The translations under genes and the position numbers were made by a program. Under the pieces are notes generated by a model. The model was not told the DNA's origin. It saw nothing but the letters and a program-made list of their open reading frames with translations, and made no database searches. A stretch of DNA of 64,000 nt from an uncultured Eubacteriales bacterium (GTDB lineage: Bacteria; Bacillota; Clostridia; Oscillospirales; Oscillospiraceae), in the NCBI GenBank assembly GCA_900544765.1, contig UQWI01000001.1:62001-126000 (forward strand), written 5' to 3'. Position 1 is the first letter of the stretch; each line of letters opens with the position of its first letter. Below are positions 1-7,087 of this stretch, one piece after another.

Positions 1-158
1 GTGACGTTGCAGCGTCCCTTTCCGGTTATGCGCAGCTTCCTGCCCAAATCCCTGTTCGGCTCGAGCAGCACCGTCTTGAGGCCGCGTCCGGCGGCCAGAG
101 CGGCACAGAACGTGCCGGCGGCGCCGCCTCCTATTATTACCGCGTCAGCCGTCAACAT
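1..158 (-). CDS. BaiN/HI0933-family FAD-dependent oxidoreductase, N-terminal fragment
   Basis: Only the first 52 codons are in the window; the gene runs off the left edge. The translation opens with a Rossmann dinucleotide-binding motif (VIIGGGAAG, residues 7-15) and continues to GRKLRITGKGRCNVT (residues 39-53), the signature of the HI0933/BaiN flavoprotein family. Family members bind FAD and act as NAD(P)-linked oxidoreductases; the substrate here cannot be inferred. The ATG at 156-158 overlaps the end of the upstream RpiR-type regulator gene by 14 bases, so the two are probably translationally coupled and co-transcribed. The family call is firm because the signature is intact; the rest of the protein is unseen. 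Confidence 0.85.
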   Translation of the reverse strand, partial: MLTADAVIIGGGAAGTFCAALAAGRGLKTVLLEPNRDLGRKLRITGKGRCNV

Positions 159-1008
159 TTTCAAACACCTTGTAGTCGCTCCAAATCTGCTCGAGCTTCT
201 TGAACGTGTCGCTCAGCGCGCCGCGGCTGCGCGAGCCGACGGCGATGACGATGGCGTTCACAAGGCTCATTGGCGCAACTAGAGAGTCCACGAACGAGAC
301 CATCTCGCTCTTGGCAAAGAGGCATACGTCCGCCATGCCAAAAAAGGGCGAGCTCTCGCTGTCGGTGAGGCCGACGGTGGACGCACCCCTGTCCTTGGCA
401 AAGCCCATGACCTTGGCAGAGCGCGAGGAGTAGCGCGGGAAGGTCAGGCCGATAAACAGGTCGCCCTCCCCTATGCGAAGCAGCTGCTCGTAGGCCTCAG
501 CCGCGCTGTTGTCGTCGATGAGGTGTACGCCCGGACGCAGCAGGCCAAGGTAATACGCCATGAAATCGGCCAGGCAGCGAGAAGTGCGCGACGCGAAAAT
601 GTATATGTCCTTCGCGCCCATGATGCTGTCTATCACCCGGTTGAAGCTGTCCTGGTCTATCTCCTCGAGCGTGGTCTGCAGCTTATCTATATCGTCGCTC
701 ATAACGCTCTTTAGTATGTTCTTGTCATCGAGCATATCCTTCGAGGCCTCGATGCGCTGCACGCTGGTCAGTCGCGAGCGTATCATCTCCTGCAGCGCCT
801 TGCGCATGCCCGGATAGCCATCGAAGCCCAGCTCGGCTGCGAAACGGACGACCGTGGACTCGCTCACGCCCACGGTCTTGCCGAGTTTTCCCGCTGTCAT
901 GAAAGCAGCTTTGTCGTAATTTTCCAGAATGTACTTTGCAATCAGCCGCTGTCCCTTTGAAAAACCTGAATTGTCCTTAGATATCAGAGCCAGAATATCC
1001 TTGTCCAT
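145..1008 (-). CDS. MurR/RpiR-family transcriptional regulator
   Basis: A 287-residue protein with the two-domain layout of RpiR regulators. The N-terminal helix-turn-helix spans about residues 1-77 (recognition region around VGVSESTVVRFAAELGF, 46-62), and a SIS sugar-phosphate-binding domain spans about 125-260. Regulators of this family control sugar or amino-sugar catabolism and sense phosphosugars. The only gene seen downstream in the same transcription unit is a BaiN-type flavoprotein, so no sugar pathway is visible and the effector is unknown. The ATG at 1008 follows a G-rich Shine-Dalgarno, and a sigma-A-like promoter lies about 60-90 bases upstream. Length is normal for the family. 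Confidence 0.9.
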   Translation of the reverse strand: MDKDILALISKDNSGFSKGQRLIAKYILENYDKAAFMTAGKLGKTVGVSESTVVRFAAELGFDGYPGMRKALQEMIRSRLTSVQRIEASKDMLDDKNILKSVMSDDIDKLQTTLEEIDQDSFNRVIDSIMGAKDIYIFASRTSRCLADFMAYYLGLLRPGVHLIDDNSAAEAYEQLLRIGEGDLFIGLTFPRYSSRSAKVMGFAKDRGASTVGLTDSESSPFFGMADVCLFAKSEMVSFVDSLVAPMSLVNAIVIAVGSRSRGALSDTFKKLEQIWSDYKVFENVDG

Positions 1009-1067
1009 CGTTATCCCCCATACTGTATGTAAAGCCCGTTCGTGTCCACGGGCGAAAAGCTTAGTTT

Positions 1068-1096
1068 ATTTTACACAGTTTGCGAATATATTACAA
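1068..1096 (-). promoter_or_regulatory. Candidate sigma-A promoter of the RpiR-type gene
   Basis: On the minus strand TTGTAA (1091-1096) and TAAAAT (1068-1073) are separated by 17 bases. A short inverted repeat (gcccgt ... acgggc, about 1034-1053) lies in the predicted 5' untranslated region and could be an autoregulatory site. Both are predictions from sequence only. Confidence 0.45.
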
Positions 1097-1130
1097 GGGG
1101 TATAACGTGAACAAACTTTTACGAATTGCC

Positions 1131-1844
1131 TCAAATCAGGCTTTTGATGTACCCCACTTCATCGCCGGTGAGTAATCTCCACCGTCCGGACGGCAGCTTC
1201 CCGAGCTTGAGTTCCCCCTCTGAAGTCCTGACCAGGCGAGTCACAACCAGGTTCACGCTCTCGCACATGCGTCTCACCTGGCGGTTGCGTCCTTCGTGTA
1301 TGGTAAAGCGCAGCCGCGTAAACTCGTCGTCGGAGCTGAGAAGCTTCACCTTGGCCGGGCGAATCTCCTTCCCGTCTATGGCGCGGAGCGCCTCCATGGC
1401 CGCAACCTGCCTTTGCGTGACTCGGCCGCGCACAGTGACGGAGTACACTTTCTCCACTTCGTGCGCCGGGTGCATGAGCGCGTTGGCGGCCTCGCCGTCG
1501 TCGGTCATTATCAGCAGGCCCTCGCTGTTGAGGTCGAGCCGTCCGACCGGGTACAGCCTGCGCCCTGCTCCCTCCACGAGTTCGGCAACGGTCCTGCGGC
1601 CCTTCTCATCGGAGAGCGTGGTAACATAGCCCCGCGGCTTGTTCAACATTATGTACATTCGTTCCGACATCTCGCCTATGCGCGCCCCGTCCACCTCGAC
1701 TATGTCCGTGTCCAGGTCCGCGCCCATGCCAAGCGTGGCCGTCTTGCCGTTTACGGTCACGCGGCCGGAGAGTATCAGCTTCTCGGCGGCCCGGCGCGAG
1801 GCTATGCCCGCGCCGGATATGAGTTTTTGCAGTCTTTCCTTCAT
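1131..1844 (-). CDS. rluB: Pseudouridine synthase, RluB/RsuA family
   Basis: A 237-residue protein with an N-terminal S4 RNA-binding domain (residues 3-60) and an RsuA/RluB catalytic domain. The catalytic motif GRLDLNSEGLL contains the active aspartate at about D104, and the RNR-type segment GRNRQVRRMCE is near the C terminus. Enzymes of this type isomerise a uridine of 23S (RluB) or 16S (RsuA) rRNA; Firmicute homologues of this size beside scpAB are usually called RluB. The ATG at 1844 has a GAGGA Shine-Dalgarno and overlaps the stop of the upstream carboxypeptidase gene by four bases. It is the last gene of a run that includes scpA, scpB and spore genes, the common Clostridia arrangement. 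Confidence 0.92.
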   Translation of the reverse strand: MKERLQKLISGAGIASRRAAEKLILSGRVTVNGKTATLGMGADLDTDIVEVDGARIGEMSERMYIMLNKPRGYVTTLSDEKGRRTVAELVEGAGRRLYPVGRLDLNSEGLLIMTDDGEAANALMHPAHEVEKVYSVTVRGRVTQRQVAAMEALRAIDGKEIRPAKVKLLSSDDEFTRLRFTIHEGRNRQVRRMCESVNLVVTRLVRTSEGELKLGKLPSGRWRLLTGDEVGYIKSLI

Positions 1845-2956
1845 TCTTCGTCCTCAGTCAAATATATGGGCCTCCCAAGGCCCCGGATAAGCTCCACGAT
1901 GCGAGAGAATATGCCCGAAGTGGCCTCTGCGGGCATGTCCGCCTCGTAGACAAGGCGCAGCTCGCACACCGTTTCGCCTTCGGATGTGACAATCACGCGC
2001 CCGGCGGTCTCACCTGCCCTTACAGGGCAGACGACAAAGGGCGGCAGCTCCAGCGAGAGCTCGTACTCCGCTCCCTTCGGCAGCAGCGCATACCCATCGC
2101 TCTCCGCCCTGGCCCCTGCGTACAGCGTCCCGCCGTTCACTGCGTTCACGCGGTAAGTGGTGTCCGAGTCTACGACCTTGACGTAGTCGTAGTTTTCGAA
2201 GGCCCAGTCGTAGAGCGCGGCGTGGTCGTCCCAATCCTGTCTGTCATCGAGCGTGACGCAGACATATCTGGCCCCATCCCGCTCGGCACAGCTCACAAGC
2301 GTGCGCCCCGCCGCCATAGTGTAGCCGGTTTTGATGCCGGTACAGCCTGAATACATGCCCAAGAGCTTGTTGTGGTTGTATATCTCGCTGCCGTGCACCG
2401 TGACGCTCTTTGTAGATACGATGCGGGCAAAGTCCTCGTTCTCCATAGCGCAGGCGCCGAGACGCGCCATGTCGCGAGCGGTGGAATAGTGTCCCTCGGC
2501 GTCCAGGCCGTGCGGGTTGGTGAAGTGCGTCCCGGCCATGCCGAGCTCTTCGGCCTTCTCATTCATGAGCTCTGCAAAGCTCTCAATGTCCCCGGCGGCA
2601 TGTATAGCGAGTGCGCTGGCCGCGTCGTTGCCGGAGGCAAGCATCAAGCCGTAGAGCAGCTCCTCTACCGTGTAGGTCTCACCGGAGCGCAGATACATGG
2701 AAGAGCCTTCCGTACCGGCGCTGCGGCTGTCTATCTCGACGAGCTCGTCCAGGCCGCAGTTCTCGAGCACAACGAGGGCGGTCATAATCTTCGTCGTACT
2801 GGCAATGAGCATGCGCTCGTCTGCATTGCGCTCATACAGTACCTTTCCCGTGTCCGCGTTGATGAGTATCGCGGCGCGCGCGCCTATGTCTGGCACTGCA
2901 AGCACAGGCATGGCGAGCACTGCGCAGGCTATTAAAAAGGCTATGGCTTTTTTCAA
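1841..2956 (-). CDS. dacF: D-alanyl-D-alanine carboxypeptidase, DacF/PBP5 type
   Basis: A 371-residue exported serine peptidase (S11 family) that trims the terminal D-alanine from peptidoglycan stem peptides. A signal peptide covers residues 1-20. The penicillin-binding triad is complete: STTK at 53-56 with the catalytic serine, SGN at 108-110 and KTG at 209-211. A C-terminal beta domain follows, ending in a possible amphipathic anchor. The frame starts at a TTG codon (2954-2956) encoding the MKK of the signal peptide; no ATG is placed better. The GGTGGTG in front of this TTG is part of one arm of a stable hairpin. In Firmicutes, dacF neighbours of ytfJ/scpAB are often sporulation-associated; that role is inferred. 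Confidence 0.92.
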   Translation of the reverse strand: MKKAIAFLIACAVLAMPVLAVPDIGARAAILINADTGKVLYERNADERMLIASTTKIMTALVVLENCGLDELVEIDSRSAGTEGSSMYLRSGETYTVEELLYGLMLASGNDAASALAIHAAGDIESFAELMNEKAEELGMAGTHFTNPHGLDAEGHYSTARDMARLGACAMENEDFARIVSTKSVTVHGSEIYNHNKLLGMYSGCTGIKTGYTMAAGRTLVSCAERDGARYVCVTLDDRQDWDDHAALYDWAFENYDYVKVVDSDTTYRVNAVNGGTLYAGARAESDGYALLPKGAEYELSLELPPFVVCPVRAGETAGRVIVTSEGETVCELRLVYEADMPAEATSGIFSRIVELIRGLGRPIYLTEDEE

Positions 2957-2960
2957 AACA

Positions 2961-2988
2961 GCACCACCCGTAAAACTCAGGGTGGTGC
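2961..2988. promoter_or_regulatory. Perfect 9-bp inverted repeat ahead of the dacF start
   Basis: GCACCACCC (2961-2969) and GGGTGGTGC (2980-2988) pair perfectly around a 10-base loop. On the minus strand the hairpin sits 4-32 bases upstream of the dacF TTG codon and contains its only Shine-Dalgarno-like G-rich stretch. It could end transcription from ytfJ, hide the dacF ribosome-binding site, or both. Confidence 0.6.
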
Positions 2989-3090
2989 TATTATTTGCAG
3001 TTACCGGCGGCGCTATTCGTCAAACGCGCTCTCCGCGCCGCAAAACTCTCAGCCGCTGTACCGCCTTGCGTCAGCAGCCGAGTTGTGCGC

Positions 3091-3504
3091 TCAGGCCTCT
3101 GGCGCGGCCTCCGGCGTCACAGTCGCGCCGGGCGTGGACTTCTTGTCAATGAATGCCTCGGCGCGGTCGAGCAGCTGCGGCACGAGGTCTATCACGCGGT
3201 CAAGCGTAGTAATCGCAGGCGGCTGGATGTTCAGCATACGCACGACTCCGTCCTTCACCACGAGGAAGCCGATGGGCTCGATGCGTATACCGGCTCCACT
3301 GCCGCCCACACATCCGTCGCGCTGCTTGACCAGGTCCCCGCCGCCTCCGGCGAAGCCCACGCTGACCCTGGACACGGGCACGAGCGTCACTCCGTCAGGC
3401 GTAGTCACCGGGTCGCCGACCACCGTGTTGGCGTCGACCATCTCTTTTATCTTGGCTATGCTCTGCTTGAGAAAATCAGCCATTGGAGTCTGCATCTGTT
3501 CCAT
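3091..3504 (-). CDS. ytfJ: GerW/YtfJ-family spore protein
   Basis: A 137-residue protein with the compact YtfJ fold: an amphipathic N-terminal helix (ADFLKQSIAKIKEMVDANTV), then the conserved GDPVTTPDGVTLVPVSRVSVG block and a glycine-rich GFAGGGG turn, and a variable tail. Bacillus YtfJ (GerW) is a forespore/spore protein needed for normal germination; the function here is inferred from the family. The ATG at 3502-3504 is chosen because a strong AAGGAAGG Shine-Dalgarno lies about 7 bases ahead; a shorter ATG at 3481-3483 lacks one. It overlaps the DUF2953 gene upstream by 29 bases, a standard pair in Clostridia, so coupled translation is likely. Confidence 0.9.
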   Translation of the reverse strand: MEQMQTPMADFLKQSIAKIKEMVDANTVVGDPVTTPDGVTLVPVSRVSVGFAGGGGDLVKQRDGCVGGSGAGIRIEPIGFLVVKDGVVRMLNIQPPAITTLDRVIDLVPQLLDRAEAFIDKKSTPGATVTPEAAPEA

Positions 3505-4150
3505 CTTGTTCCTTCCTTTCCTTGGCGGCGGCCTTAGCGGCCTTGTCCGCACTGCGTTTTATCTTGAGGAATCCAACGCCGGCCGCTGCGGCTACGGCGA
3601 TAATGCGCGCCAGGTTTATCGTGATAGTCACTCCGGCCTCCACCGTGTAGTTATCTGCCGAGAAGTCTATGCCGGTCTGCACATCGCTGCTGCGCACATT
3701 GAAGGCGTGACCGGCAGCGGAGCCGACGGTGGCCATGGCGTAGTTTATGGTGCCGTAGGCCATGACGGCGGAGTACGGGTCTCCCCCGCCCACGGTGATG
3801 TGCAGGAGAAAGCGGTTTACCGTCAGCTTGCGCCTGAAGCGCGAGAGCGTGCGGAGCACCAGCTTCAGCAAGTCCGGTATCATCTCCCGCGTCACGAGCG
3901 GCGGCTTGGGCTTTTTCTCTGCCTCCGGCTTCTCAGGCTTGGGTTTCTTTTCGCGCTTTTTGGCCGGCGCTTTCGTCTCCTGTTTCGCCGGGCGCGGGAA
4001 CAGCGGCAGGTCGAAGCACATTACGCGCGCAGAGACCTTGAACGAGCCCGCTGCGTAGTCCGCCGACACGCCCAGCGGCGTGAAGAGCAAAAGCAGCAGT
4101 ATGCAGAGCACTACCGCTAAAATTATCCATCCGACTATGATGACCACCAC
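3476..4150 (-). CDS. DUF2953 membrane-associated protein
   Basis: A 224-residue protein with one strongly hydrophobic N-terminal helix (residues 3-25), a lysine/proline-rich linker (about 55-85), and a C-terminal domain containing the GGGDPYSAVMAYGTINY segment typical of DUF2953. It ends in a basic, lysine-rich tail. The molecular function is unknown. DUF2953 genes are regularly next to ytfJ and scpAB in spore formers, which suggests a sporulation or cell-envelope role; that is inference from context. The frame opens with tandem GTG codons at 4150 and the Shine-Dalgarno is poorly placed, so the exact start is uncertain by a few codons. Confidence 0.82.
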   Translation of the reverse strand: MVVIIVGWIILAVVLCILLLLLFTPLGVSADYAAGSFKVSARVMCFDLPLFPRPAKQETKAPAKKREKKPKPEKPEAEKKPKPPLVTREMIPDLLKLVLRTLSRFRRKLTVNRFLLHITVGGGDPYSAVMAYGTINYAMATVGSAAGHAFNVRSSDVQTGIDFSADNYTVEAGVTITINLARIIAVAAAAGVGFLKIKRSADKAAKAAAKERKEQDGTDADSNG

Positions 4151-4194
4151 CTTTTTTGCCGAAGAAGGTTTATAACGGCCTTACAGCAGGCCGG

Positions 4195-4791
4195 TTATCC
4201 CATGTCCATTTCCAGCTGCTCGCCGCGCCCCTTGAGCTCCTCAACGGCGTTTTGGAGCTTCTCCAGGCCGTCGGCCTCGCTCATGTCCGGCAGTGTCGGC
4301 AGCTCATCGAGGGAGCTGATGCCCATGACGCGCAGGAAGGCCTCCGTCGTCCTGTACAGCGTTGGGCGCCCCGGGGCGTCCAGCCTTCCGGCGGGCTCTA
4401 TCAGGCCCTTTTCTGCCAGGCTGGATACAGTGTAGGAGCTGTCCACTCCCCTGACCTGCTCGACATACGCCCTGGTCACCGGCTGGAAGTAGGCAATCAC
4501 AGCCAGCGCCTCCAGCGCGCTCGGCGAGAGTTTGGGTGCGGCACGGTGCTCTATAACGCGGGCGATGAGCTTGGCGTGCTCAGGCGCGGAGCACAGCTGC
4601 AGCGAGCCGCCGAGGCGGAGCAGACGTATCCCGCGTCCGTTCTTCTCGTAGTACTCGCCCAGCTTGTCCGCTGTAACAAGTATATCCTCTTCCGGCACGC
4701 CGAAAACCAGCGACAGCCGGGCGACCGGCACCGGTTCGCCCGAGGCGAACAGCACGGCCTCCAGCGCCGGGGAAAGCTCTATTATATCCAT
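4195..4791 (-). CDS. scpB: Segregation and condensation protein B
   Basis: A 198-residue winged-helix protein matching ScpB along its length, including the ALEAVLFASGEPV opening, the central EALAVIAYFQPVTRAYVEQVRGVDS segment region (about residues 100-125), and the second winged helix with GRPTLYRTTEAFL. ScpB dimers bind ScpA (a kleisin) and SMC to form the bacterial condensin that compacts and segregates the chromosome. It begins directly after the scpA stop codon, so the two are co-translated. No smc gene is in the window, as is usual. Downstream on the same strand come DUF2953 and ytfJ. Confidence 0.95.
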   Translation of the reverse strand: MDIIELSPALEAVLFASGEPVPVARLSLVFGVPEEDILVTADKLGEYYEKNGRGIRLLRLGGSLQLCSAPEHAKLIARVIEHRAAPKLSPSALEALAVIAYFQPVTRAYVEQVRGVDSSYTVSSLAEKGLIEPAGRLDAPGRPTLYRTTEAFLRVMGISSLDELPTLPDMSEADGLEKLQNAVEELKGRGEQLEMDMG

Positions 4792-5586
4792 CTATTCTTC
4801 CTCTATGGCCTCAAGTATTTTCTCTGTGTCGCCGCCTGTGAACTCAAGCACCAAATCATTGCCCGCCTCGCTGATTATCAGGCTGCCCATGGAACAGAGC
4901 TCCAGCACAGACAGAAACACGGCTACAACCTCGCTGCGGCTGCGGCTCTCGGCGCACAGCTCGCCCAGCGTGGCTCTGCCGCGGCTGCTCAGGCGCTCGA
5001 TTATTTCCCGAGACTTGTCCCTCACGCCGTAAACTATGCGCTTCGGCGCAAGCTTTGCCAGCTCACGCGGCGCCGGCGGCTTTATGTCCGGACGCATGAA
5101 CACGCTCAGCAGCGCGCCGAGCAGCTCGGCGGGCTCGTGCCGATAATCGTAAGCCTTGGCCTCCCGGCTGAGCGGCTCCTGGCCGCGCGTAAACAAATCC
5201 TTGCCGTTTTCGCTCATCGCGCCGAACGTTTCAAGCACGCTCTTGACGGCGTCCCTTGCGCCCTTGGCCTTGAGCTGCTCCAGGCTGCTCATAAGCTGCT
5301 CCAGCTCCGTGACCTCCTTGTCGGCCGCCAGGAGCGTGCGCGTCTTGATGTACAGCAGGTAGGCCGCCATCTGCACGAACTCGCTGGCGACCTCCAAATC
5401 CATGCGCTGCATTTCGTCGAGATAGGCCAGGTACTGGTCAAGTATCTCGGACACGGATATGTCCCTTATTTCTATCTTGTTCTTGCTCAAAAGCTGCAAT
5501 ATAAGGCTGAGCGGGCCTTCGAAATCCGCGAGCGAATCGCGCTCGTGTACCACGCCTTCAAGGCGGAAAGTCGGGTCCGTACTCAT
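4792..5586 (-). CDS. scpA: Segregation and condensation protein A (kleisin)
   Basis: A 264-residue ScpA homologue. The N-terminal domain carries the family hallmark DFEGPLSLILQLLSKNKIEI (residues 18-37) that contacts the SMC neck. A helical linker follows, and a C-terminal winged helix contacts the SMC head. ScpA bridges the two SMC heads within the condensin complex. The ATG at 5586 overlaps the TGA of the upstream M50 protease gene (ATGA arrangement), and scpB starts right after the stop, so three genes form one translationally coupled block. Confidence 0.95.
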   Translation of the reverse strand: MSTDPTFRLEGVVHERDSLADFEGPLSLILQLLSKNKIEIRDISVSEILDQYLAYLDEMQRMDLEVASEFVQMAAYLLYIKTRTLLAADKEVTELEQLMSSLEQLKAKGARDAVKSVLETFGAMSENGKDLFTRGQEPLSREAKAYDYRHEPAELLGALLSVFMRPDIKPPAPRELAKLAPKRIVYGVRDKSREIIERLSSRGRATLGELCAESRSRSEVVAVFLSVLELCSMGSLIISEAGNDLVLEFTGGDTEKILEAIEEE

Positions 5587-6272
5587 ACAAACAGCCTCAC
5601 GATATTGAATCCGAACTCCGCGAACAGGAAGAGCCGGTCGAATACCCAGTTGGCGGCGGCGCTTAGCGGGTCCACGGGCAGGCGGTCCATAACTATGATG
5701 AGCACCAGCAGGAATATCATGCCGTAGCGCTCGTAGTACATGAGCTTGCGGTAGGAGCGCTCGGAGATAAATGAGTACAGCACCTTGCTGCCGTCCAGCG
5801 GCGGTATGGGTATGATATTGAACAGCGCCAGCGTCAGCGAGAGGTACGCCGTCAGATACAATGTTTGCAGGACGTAGTATCCGGCCACAGAGCCCGAGAG
5901 TGGGATATACAGCAGCCCGTAGACAAACAGCGCTATCACCGTCAGCATCAGGTTGGAGAGCGGACCTGCCGCAGCCGTCAGGGCCATTCCCTGCTTCGGG
6001 TTTTTGAAATTATACATATTCACCGGCACAGGCTTTGCCCAGCCGAAGCGGAAAGCGACCAGCATAATAAGGCCGATAACATCTATGTGCTTTATGGGGT
6101 TGAGCGTCAGCCGCCCGGCCCTCTTCGCGGTGTCGTCGCCGAGGCGCCATGCGGCATAGCCGTGGGCGCACTCGTGCAGAGTTATACATATCAGCGCGGG
6201 CAGCACCGACAGCAGCAGCCGGACGGGTACAGACCAGTCCAGCCCCTGTATGAAAGCTTGTAATCCGTTCAT
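5583..6272 (-). CDS. Site-2 protease family (M50) membrane protein, YwhC-like
   Basis: A 229-residue polytopic membrane zinc metalloprotease. The zinc motif HECAH lies at residues 33-37 in the first transmembrane helix, and the distal metal ligand is the aspartate of NIIPIPPLDG (152-161). These compact M50 proteins without PDZ or CBS domains are widely found just upstream of scpA in Firmicutes; their substrate is not known. The ATG at 6270-6272 has an AGAGGTG Shine-Dalgarno 5 bases upstream. About five hydrophobic segments are visible. It is the first gene of the scpAB run. Confidence 0.9.
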   Translation of the reverse strand: MNGLQAFIQGLDWSVPVRLLLSVLPALICITLHECAHGYAAWRLGDDTAKRAGRLTLNPIKHIDVIGLIMLVAFRFGWAKPVPVNMYNFKNPKQGMALTAAAGPLSNLMLTVIALFVYGLLYIPLSGSVAGYYVLQTLYLTAYLSLTLALFNIIPIPPLDGSKVLYSFISERSYRKLMYYERYGMIFLLVLIIVMDRLPVDPLSAAANWVFDRLFLFAEFGFNIVRLFV

Positions 6273-6353
6273 ATGGCACCTCTTGTGTTCATTATAACAA
6301 CTCTCACGTCCGAATACAAGAGCGGCGTTGGGCAATGCTTTGAAACAACCACG

Positions 6354-6908
6354 CTAAATTATTCTTCTATTATTCAAAAAAGCTGTATAAAAGTTGACCA
6401 TATCCTCAATGGTGACAGAGTCTGGATGCAAAGCCCAGTATTGATTCATGTGCCACTCCACACCTATGGCAGCTTCCCGATTAAGTATGTTTTCTGCTTC
6501 GGACTTAGACGAGTCCTTCATATACACTATGTTTAAGACTCGCCTAATTCGATCCATAAACTTGTTTTTAAACCTGGGCGTACCGTTATCTCCGCACAAA
6601 ACCGCAAACACATCAAGATTTTCAAAGATATACTCTATACTAGGACGCAAAAAATCTTCGTATGTAATATCCCCGTTTTGCAATTTCTTTATATTTACAA
6701 TCTGAGAATACTCATCCGCCATATTTTGCAGGAATTCATCTTCTATATGCCTGACTACATCATCTATAGAGCTGAAATAGAAGTAAAAAGTGCTTCTCCC
6801 GATGCCAAGTCGTTTAGCGAGGCTGCTCACCTTCAGCTTATAAGCAGGCTGCGTTCTTAGCATTTCAATAACCTCATTACATATTTTCCTTTCAGCAGTT
6901 GTAGTCAT
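6354..6908 (-). CDS. TetR/AcrR-family regulator of the adjacent permease-amidohydrolase pair
   Basis: A 184-residue protein with a TetR-type N-terminal helix-turn-helix (LAKRLGIGRSTFYFYFSSID, about residues 29-48) and an all-helical ligand-binding remainder. The gene is transcribed away from the permease/amidohydrolase operon. The two promoters share the motif ATTTAAATCC, so repression of both by this protein is a reasonable inference. Base composition is clearly A+T-rich compared with scpAB and engB on either side, and it shares this with its two partners, which points to acquisition as a unit. The ligand is unknown, perhaps the transported compound. Confidence 0.88.
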   Translation of the reverse strand: MTTTAERKICNEVIEMLRTQPAYKLKVSSLAKRLGIGRSTFYFYFSSIDDVVRHIEDEFLQNMADEYSQIVNIKKLQNGDITYEDFLRPSIEYIFENLDVFAVLCGDNGTPRFKNKFMDRIRRVLNIVYMKDSSKSEAENILNREAAIGVEWHMNQYWALHPDSVTIEDMVNFYTAFLNNRRII

Positions 6909-6939
6909 TATGCCAAAATTCCTCCTTTGATTTTATATC

Positions 6940-6968
6940 AGTATACCATTTAAATCCCGTTAATGCAA
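6940..6968 (-). promoter_or_regulatory. Candidate sigma-A promoter of the TetR gene
   Basis: On the minus strand TTGCAT (6963-6968) and TATACT (6940-6945) are separated by exactly 17 bases. The spacer holds one copy of the ATTTAAATCC operator candidate. An AGGAGG-type Shine-Dalgarno lies just before the ATG at 6908. Confidence 0.65.
6948..6957. promoter_or_regulatory. Operator candidate, copy 1 (ATTTAAATCC)
   Basis: ATTTAAATCC lies between the -35 and -10 elements of the TetR gene. An identical 10-mer occurs exactly 100 bases further on, beside the permease promoter. A shared motif in two divergent promoters controlled by a local TetR protein is the usual arrangement; binding is inferred. 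Confidence 0.5.
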
Positions 6969-7017
6969 ATCTTGCACAGTTTTAAAATTCTGTACAGTCA
7001 TCGCTTTTCTTATGTTC

Positions 7018-7046
7018 TTCGCATTTCTGCGTCGCTGCACTATAAT
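7018..7046 (+). promoter_or_regulatory. Candidate promoter of the permease-amidohydrolase operon
   Basis: A consensus TATAAT is at 7041-7046, with a weak -35 (TTCGCA, 7018-7023) at 17 bases. The GTG start of the permease is 41 bases downstream of the -10, behind GGAGG. Confidence 0.5.
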
Positions 7047-7064
7047 GATTTAAATCCTAGGATT
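7047..7064. promoter_or_regulatory. Operator candidate, copy 2, overlapping two palindromes
   Basis: The palindromes GATTTAAATC (7047-7056) and AATCCTAGGATT (7053-7064) overlap immediately after the TATAAT of the permease promoter, around the expected transcription start. The first contains the ATTTAAATCC motif also found in the tetR promoter. This is a good position for a repressor site. Confidence 0.55.
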
Positions 7065-7087
7065 AATTTTAGCTTGGAGGCGATACC

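Noticed and set aside
1-282. Plus-strand open frame at the left edge.
   Set aside because: It is the reverse strand of the BaiN-like flavoprotein and RpiR genes, which have clear motifs.
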